Source: Cerioporus squamosus (lineage: Eukaryota; Basidiomycota; Agaricomycetes; Polyporales; Polyporaceae). Taken from it: a stretch of DNA of 64,000 bases. The stretch covers positions 1 through 64,000 of the forward strand of contig JABYQS010000146.1 of assembly GCA_022592435.1 (NCBI GenBank). Reading direction: 5' to 3'. Position 1 is the stretch's first letter; every line of letters starts with the position of its first letter. This document shows positions 56,831 through 64,000 of this stretch, piece after piece. Under the pieces are notes generated by a model. That model was not told where the DNA came from. It saw only the letters and a program-made list of their open reading frames with translations, and made no database searches. Both the position numbers and the translations under genes were made by a program.

Positions 56831-59552
56831 TTAGATGACTCCAATACTAGTCCCAACTACTATCTGCTTGTAACGATCTTCTGAAGTGTGCTTGAGTCGA
56901 GTCAAGGCTGGATTTTGTGTGCATCATTTGTTAGCCGTGCTGGTGTCATAATATGTGAAGGGCTGCAGCCCAAGGCCGAGGCCATGCATCGCATTCGCTT
57001 ATTCTCAGCACGTCCTCCAGGTTGACCGCCCATTGACACCACAACAGGACGTCCAGCTTGACCTCCCTCTCAGAGAACTTCCTCGGTCCTCACCACACCC
57101 TTCTCGCCGTCGACAGTCGCACATCTCGGACTCTAAGCATGTTCACTCCTTTTTAGTTAACCACCCACTACCCTACGTACATGGCGGCGCTGCGACAGAC
57201 TATCCACGCAGGGACTGAAGAGTACTTCACCATCGGGATGCGGTTTTGTGAGCTCTAGGTGAGCTGTCAATCTCGGTGAGCGCAGCATGTCTCCGGCGAC
57301 CTGCGCTGTGCTCAACTTCGACACCTATCTAGTAACCTCGACGACAAGCCCGCATCACTCAGTGTGCGACGACGACTTGTCTTCCTCCTCGCCGTCTTCC
57401 TCGACGTCTGCTTGGCACTTGCTGCCCGTCTCCTCTGCGACAGTTGTACCACACGCCGAACCCCTGACCCTTTATCATGCCACGCAGACACAGCTCTTCC
57501 CTCGCTATCCGACAGCCATGTCCTGCCCTCAGACTCGAGAGTGGCCCGGTCATAGGCCCGACACTCAAGCATCGACTGCGCACGTCGATCGCTCCCGCTG
57601 GCGACCAGCTGGTTGGACGGGACTCGGTAAGCTGTTTACAACAACGCCTTAGTGAGCCCGCCGTGTCTTCTCCGTCCAGTGCCGTGCTCACCTGCGTCGA
57701 CAACCCCGCAGCGCGCTGATATCGACTCACCTTCGTCCTCACCGTGTTCCTCCCGCCGCCTGCTTCCCTGAACAGCCACGCACCTACCGTCGCTTCAGCT
57801 CCCGGGGACTTTGAGTCCTAGCCGCAGCACGCCCGAGCGCGACAGCTCCACGGATGTTCCCGCTTGCACGACGTCGCATCCTGCCAGGCGCCGCTCGCTC
57901 TCTATGCATCTCCCTGCGCTGCCCGTCCCTCTCGACCGCGACTCCCAGGATTGGGCCGCTCGTTTCCGTAACCCATCTCCTTCCTGTCTTCTCTCAACGC
58001 CGGTCATCGTATGACCCCTCCGCCTAGTGCGAACAGCCTACCGTCCCCGTCAGCTCATGCGGACCCTGCGTCTTCCGAGCAGTAGCAGATTGCGAAGCTC
58101 GCTAGACGTTTCGCTGCGCAACGCACCTCTTCATCACGCCCTGCCTTGTCTGGGGACTGCTCGCCTCCCTGCCACCTACCTCTCGACCGGTTTCGCACAT
58201 CTCCACCGACCATGTCACTGCGCGGCGAGCTCTTCTCCTGCCCGTCTTCTTCTGATGCCAGACATTGTGTATTCCCTCCGCCATCGCGCAGAGCCATCTG
58301 ACTGCTGCTCTTCGCCGCAGCTGCCCGTTTGTCCTCCCTCGCTTTGCGACGGTGTTGTGCCTGGAGTTGAACAAGAGCGGCCTGTCGAGGCGCCTTCGGT
58401 CTCTCGAGCTCCCGCCTGCCTGTAAAGTCTGTCGCAGACTGGTCGCCTTTGTCTACCACGCGGCAGAGAAACATTTCCGAGGTTCGTCAGTTTGCCTTGT
58501 GTACTGTGAGACTCACTGTCGGTTGCGTCAACGTCGCAGGCGGGTCAAGTTACGGCAGGCCTGTCAAGATGTCGCTTGGTGAGCATCTTCCAAGGACGTG
58601 TGCCGGTATGTTCGAGTTCTGAGACGATTCTGCGCGTTCCGAGTGCCTGCACTCACCACTTCACTGCAGACCTCCAGCACAGCGCGACGGCGACGACGAG
58701 GCCCGGCGCCACGTCGCCGAAATCACAAGACGACTTGTACTTCTTCGTGAGTAGCTCTTGAACGGGTATCGCTAATTGACGCAGCACGGCGCGGTATAGA
58801 CGAGGCCAAGAAGACCTGTCAATGCGAGTGAGCAAACACAGTAGAGGGGAAGTGGGACCAGAACGACCCACATACCACGGTGTGTCCATCGAGTCTCTGC
58901 AGACGACATGACTGCTGGCTGACCCCGTAGCTCTCGGATGCCTAGACGCTTTGTAGCGCCGATTCGACAGCCTGCTGCTTGAAGCTGAGTGCTCACCAGT
59001 ACGTGCTCCATGTATCCAACCGAGCCCATCTCCGCGTGTGCCCGAGGCAGAGGGCGGCCGGCAAAGTCGAGTGCAGCGAGTTTGCGCGGATACGAGGACA
59101 TCAGGGAGTCCAGAGCAGTCGAGTCCCAGGCGCAGGCAGACGGCAGAGAGCAACCAGCAGCGACATGGTGGTGGTAGGAGACAAGCCGACGCGGAGTCTC
59201 GCGCTGGCCAAGTGCGGTGCAGTTAGGCGCCCGTGTGCGCGGACGTGATTTCGAGGGGCCGTCTCCTCCTGCAGCCGTCTCTGTACCCGTCCTCCTCCTC
59301 TGTAGCAGTATCGAACGAAATATATTTTCTGTCTACTACATGACCGTGTCGCCGTCTCCTCTGCAAGTAGAGAACCCACCTGTCTGCGGAGTCCTACGGA
59401 TCCTACAGATACTGTGTGATGTCCGGGGAGAATCCTGCGGGGCTCCGGTGGGGAATCCCGGGGAGAATACGAACAGAGTCAGTCGCTGAATCGAAGAGAT
59501 TTCTCTCCCATCTCGCGATCCCCCCGCCTCGCGATCCCCGCCTCGAGGCTAC
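56831..59552. other. region without a supportable gene
   Basis: Pyrimidine-rich, with overlapping open frames on both strands. A minus-strand stretch (59,000-58,650) contains hydrophobic segments (WVVLVPLPLYCVCSLALTGLL, APGLVVAVALCW) that could be exons of a multi-pass membrane protein, but no gene could be assembled. Confidence 0.35.
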
Positions 59553-61265
59553 TCACTGCCAGCGTCCATGCTGTGCCGGCGCTCGGCTCCAGCTGCGCAC
59601 CGCCTGCACGCGGCACGTACCCCGGGTGTCATGATCAGGCCTCGCAGGCCGCGGCTGCGGCGTCCCCGGCCGACTTCCTGACCCCGGACCATCAGGGCAG
59701 GGAGGCGTGCGCGAACGGGGCGGTATGTCCGCTGGCGGCTCGAAGCGGCTCGGATCCTGTACAGCATCGTCGACACGAACCTCGTCCGTCGGTCGGTGAG
59801 GTCGAGGTTCGGGAGTGCTAGGGCGACTACCAGGTCTGTCAGGGCACGGTGGCGTGCGAGAGGGGCGCGGAACATCCTGCGGGGGCTGCATCAGAGTGGT
59901 CGGGAGGGCGTCGTGCTTGGAGAACGAGAGGCGGCTCGTGGGGGGGCGTGAGGGCACAGGAGAGACTATCTTGGGCGACGAGACTGGAAACGGAGAGGTA
60001 GGCGGAGAAGACGACAGCTGCATGCGCTCGTCTTCGGAGGGAGATGAGGAGCGACGAGAAGGACTCGAGAAGAAGGACGGCGAAAAGAACGAGCTCTCCA
60101 TCTTGACCTGTACTTGCGGGCTCGGTGTGCGCGGAGGGGGCAGATCTGAAGCAGGAGCAACCGGCAGAAATAGAGGTAGAGTTGGCATGGCGCGCTTGGT
60201 ATGGCTGATCTTACGTCTCTTCGGCGGAAGCATGGGTGTCGTGTCGACAGGATGATCGGATGCGTCTTGCTCCGGAGGGTCGTCAGAAGCACCAGAACGC
60301 ATGGCAGAGGTCGATATAGCAGGCCAGGAGTCAGGATCAGTCGGCGAGAGCTCAGAGTAGGCCAACGTCGCTAGTGCAGGAAGAACAGCGGCTGTCTTGT
60401 TACCGGAGAGCATCAGCTTGCGCTTGAAGCGTGGAGGGAGAGCTGGAGAAGGGCCTAGAGCCCTTGGAGACGGTGTTGGCTGGGTATATGCGCCGTCTTC
60501 GGGTTGCTTCTGTGCTTGAGGGTGGGTATATGCGTTGTCGATGCCATCCAGAAGTCCGTCCGAGAAGCGTACTTGACGAGGTCGACGGGCGATGATAGTA
60601 GACAGCGCTGAGTCACGAAGAGCAGACTTCAAGGTTGGAGTGCGAGCCGATGAAGTGTTCCCTGTAGAGTGTCCGAGTACAGGCGTCGGGCGAGAAGACG
60701 AAGGAGAAGCACTCTGGGCACAGGTCGGACAATCAGGGTGGGGATGCGCATCGTGAGCCCGAGTATGGCGGACTGGGTGGTGGGTGGCGGTCGCTGCTGT
60801 CGAAGACTTTGCAGCCACCAAACGTTGTGTGATCGCCGTAGAATGAGGATTCTTCCCAGTCTTGGCTCTTTTCTTTGGGGGCGAGGCGAGGGTAGGAGAT
60901 GCTGCGCGTTCGCGCTTGACACGGATATCGACGACAGCGGACTCACGTTCAGGCCCCGAAGTCTTCACAGCAGCGTGCGCAGTAACCCTCCCCTTCCCCC
61001 CTGCGTTTTTCTCCTTCTTGCCGCGCCCGGTACGTCGTTGGAGCCAGTCGTCGACGAGAGCGGGGTCGACGTCGTGAGCGGTCGCCCAGTTATGACAGAA
61101 CGAGACTGAAGGCTTCAGAGTTGTCTTGCCTACAAGGTTGTTCAACTCTGCGCGGTGTGTCCTGGAGAATGCCTGAAAGGTCCGTGCTGAGAGATCCTGG
61201 ATGTCGGGCTTGACATCTTCCTCGTGCACGTCGCCGAGCACGGCAGCGCGAGTCCTCCTTGCCAT
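59553..61265 (-). pseudogene. homeodomain-like protein, 3'-truncated second copy
   Basis: From 61,265 down to 59,630 it repeats the first exon of the gene at 51,598-49,958 almost base for base (an Ile codon in copy A is Thr here, at about 61,120). At 59,630, inside the duplicate of exon 1 and before its splice donor, the similarity stops. The frame then runs 26 codons into unrelated sequence to a stop. The last 380 residues of the full protein are therefore missing and the homeodomain-like region is retained. A cryptic donor (GTACGTGC) just past the junction could allow splicing. It may express a truncated protein, or be an assembly artefact. Confidence 0.7.
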
Positions 61266-64000
61266 GTCGAAGTCCGCCCTAGTGTACTAGCCATGAACAG
61301 ACAGATCGGGGATAGAGAAAGTCGGAGTAAGCTACTCACCACTAGCTTGTGGTGACGGTGGGATGACGGTCGCAGAGTAATTCCAGCAAGCGCCTGAGAG
61401 TCGTCACGCCCGAGGGCAACAGCCGAGGCACGACAGGACGCGCCTGGTAGCAGTTGCTCACACGCGTTCGCCCTCTCCTCTCTCCTCTCCTCTCACTGCT
61501 CGCACTCGCCTTGCTCCACTCTCCTTGCCTCGTTCTCGCCGGCCGGCCGACTGCCCTCTGTCCACACGTCGCCCGTCTCTCTTGGACGCCGCCGCTCTCG
61601 CGAGGTCTCGCTTCAACCGTGCGCGCACAGGACACACGCTCGCCTCTAGCCGCTTCCGCAACTCGCTGGGAGGAAGGGTAGATTTTCGGGAGACGGTGGA
61701 CACGGCAGCGACTCGCTCGCGTATGCATACAAGGTTCGTACATTATATCCTGCTCTTCTCCCTGCCGTACCTCCCATTTCCCGTCCTGTACCCGTCCTTC
61801 ACCGCATCAGTTACACTGCAGACGTCTGCGCGAGCTCGTCCAGCATTGCAGCATGTCGTACCGTACTCGTAATGCATGTCTTGTTTGCATCTTCTTCCGC
61901 CCTGCTCGATGTTCTGTCAGGAATGCATCAAGCCAGAGTATCAATGTCATTCTTACCACTATCGTGCGCGTCGTGCGCGTTCTCCTCCTGGGTATGCTGG
62001 GGATAAGGCCTTAAGGTGTCGTCTCTACGTCCGATATCTTGTGTTCCCTACTGACAATCGCCGTTAGCGTCAGCAACGATGAGCCTCGGAGTCTGGCCGA
62101 CCACTCACCGTGAGCTTAAGATCCTCTACAGACGTCGCGCCTGGCAACTCAAGCTGAACGCCCGGCATGGATGCCAGGAAACCCCGCGTGCCGCTCACCT
62201 GGCTGTCCCCGGGCCTACGTCCGCTCGACGTACACATCTGGACAGTGTGTCGGCTTCCGTGCTGCGAATGGTGCGTCGCTGCGTGTAGAACTGTGAGTAC
62301 AAACACGCCGGCTCCACGACCAGCAATACTTACCGCGCAAGGACGACTATCGCCTGCCCAGCGTATCCAGGTCGCTCGAAGCTGTCGAGTCTCTGGAGAA
62401 TGATCGTGAGTGCAAGCGTTGCAGCGACATAGAGCCGACTCACCGCAGGACAAAAGTCCACTACAGGACTCGGAGCCTGTCACATTGCGTACAGCGACGA
62501 CGACGGAGAGCACGGTAAGCGACGCGAGGACGACCTGGGGCTGCAAATAACCCCTGCTAACGAACACTATCAGCTCAGCGTTCGACATCACAACGAGGAG
62601 CACGCACCTTGCATACACATGTGCAACCGTCCGGCGGCGCGTAACCAGCACGAGACGGCCGTACCTGCAGCGCGGAACGATCAGCACGACGACAAGGACC
62701 AGCAACACGAGAACAGCTCACCGGATCGTCCACGACGGAGCACAGCGACGGCGACGGCGACTGGAGACAGATCAAGGCGGGCATGGTGAGCAGCGTACAC
62801 GAACTCGAGCGAACAGCGAGCTAACGGTCTCACCTCCCAGCATTTGTACGCCTCTCCCCGCGCACGGACCGCCTGCATCCAAACAAAACAAACCCCCTCC
62901 CGCCCGCGCGTCGCATCCCCCATCCCTGCGTAGCAAGTAGCGGGTACCGAGCACCGAGGCCCAAGCCCATCCTGCGCCCGCATCTCGTCTCGCCTCGCTT
63001 GCACCGGCAGCCGGCATCACCTTCACGGTGACAGTGACACTGCACTGGGTTCTAACCCCCGCCCGCCGCTTCGGACACTCGGACACTCGTCTCCGAGCCG
63101 TGCAATTAGACGTCGGATGACAGCGAGGGGCTCCTGGCTCCGCTCTGCACTCTGTGCTCTGCGCGCCGATCGGACTGGCGACTGGATGCGGCTGCCGCTC
63201 ACGCACACGGCGACATACCGAGCACGAACACGTCTCGCTGGTCGTCTGACATCGCCAGGAATCGACTCGGACTCTCGGGGCTGGGCGGAGTGTCGAGGCG
63301 CGAGGACCCGGCTGGTGTGGCTTGGAAGTCGGGTAGGGACTCGGTCGCGGCGACAGGCAGCAGAGCCCGAGCCCGAGCAGCAAGCTTGGCATTGAGACGC
63401 GGCGGGGTGAGATGCGGCGGGGTGAGATGCGACCGCAGACTTACCCGGCACTCGGGAGGAGCACGCAGCGGAGACGCAGAAACGCATGCTCGGGCCGCGA
63501 GGGAGCGGGAACGGCCGGGCGGCACGTCTGGACTCGGCGCGGTGTAAGTCTTGCGATGCCCCGGAAGACGAGTGCAGCCCACCGAGCGCGGCGGCGAGGA
63601 CGTCTTGCCCGTTGTCTGGCACTCGGCCGACTCAGGATTGAACTACCGGGGCAGGCGGGAGCACTGGGACCTCGACGCAGGCGACAGTCTGCAGCGCATG
63701 AGTCTGTTCTCGACGACGAGCTCAAGTGGAGCCTGACTCGGACATGGAGACCGCATTGCAAGCGCGTGCTCGGACTCGGAGAGAGCGCACACTGCAACCT
63801 CGAACAAGCTCGGACGAATACGGGATCGAGGGAACGGTAGTAGCGGGTGCGGCACGTCTGCAACCTGCTGGACGCGGCCGAGTCTTGCATCACCGCGGAA
63901 GTCGGTACCAGTCATGCGACGAGCAGCTGCCGTGGTCGCTACAGTCTGAGTCGACGATGGCAGCCAGTTCGCCCGTCAACGGTTCGCAGCAGGCTGTACA
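59630..64000 (+). repeat. segmental duplication, copy B (open at window end)
   Basis: Same content as 49963-54337. Four single-base deletions relative to copy A (near 63,497, 63,724, 63,822 and 63,927) reduce the offset to 9,663 by the window end. Confidence 0.95.
61266..64000. other. unassigned part of the duplicated block, copy B
   Basis: Same open frames and repeats as 51,599-54,337; nothing new is seen. Confidence 0.4.

Noticed and set aside
58650..59000. Hydrophobic minus-strand stretches suggesting a DUF6534-like membrane protein
   Set aside because: No start, no consistent exon chain and no diagnostic motif; left as unassigned.
1..64000. CRISPR arrays, operons, prokaryotic phage or IS elements
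   Set aside because: No regularly spaced repeats or prokaryotic gene layout anywhere; the window is eukaryotic throughout.

Overview
This is nuclear DNA of a filamentous basidiomycete, most likely an Agaricomycete (mushroom or polypore lineage; species not assignable). Evidence: genes are split by many short GT..AG introns (mostly 45-90 bp). The families seen are typical of that group: a class I hydrophobin, a DUF6533-type seven-helix membrane protein, F-box proteins, an atypical G-protein alpha subunit, and a Ty1/copia retrotransposon. Nothing bacterial (operons, Shine-Dalgarno sites, CRISPR) is present. Most genes had to be assembled exon by exon; exon borders are read by eye and are not supported by transcripts.

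Layout. 1-4.6 kb: no solid gene; a MITE-like element with about 93-bp inverted arms (2780-3443) and weak gene remnants. 4.6-7.9 kb (+): 13-exon atypical G-alpha. 10.8-12.4 kb (+): a coiled-coil/disordered protein whose diverged paralogue lies on the other strand at 25.3-27.1 kb. 13.3-16.2 kb (+): three genes for small secreted proteins, one carrying two CxxC pairs; a further small secreted peptide gene is at 22.65 kb. 18.0-20.8 kb (-): secreted metallophosphoesterase of the 5'-nucleotidase type. 23.2-24.8 kb (-): F-box protein.

27.5-38 kb is an AT-richer, gene-poor island holding a full-length copia element on the minus strand (28580-35093). It has 600-bp LTRs that differ by one base as read, and a 5-bp target-site duplication. 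38.2-41.1 kb (+): two neighbouring F-box proteins. 42.0-42.4 kb (-): hydrophobin. 45.9-47.4 kb (+): DUF6533 protein. 47.9-48.5 kb (-): alkyltransferase-like DNA repair protein (Atl1 type) with a striking 22-bp promoter palindrome. 48.7-51.6 kb (-): long homeodomain-like nuclear protein. 56.05-56.8 kb (+): conserved hypothetical protein.

From 49,963 a block of at least 4.37 kb recurs almost identically at 59,630-64,000. The offset is 9,667 bp; the second copy truncates the homeodomain-like gene and runs off the window.

A theme across the window: at least seven otherwise coherent reading frames each need one or more single-base corrections, and four one-base deletions cluster in the last 500 bases. 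Consensus indel error in a long-read assembly explains this better than parallel gene decay, so frameshifts here should not be taken as pseudogenisation without read data. The genes do not form one pathway; common threads are secretion or cell surface (secreted peptides, hydrophobin, phosphoesterase, DUF6533) and lineage-specific regulatory families (F-box, G-alpha, homeodomain-like).
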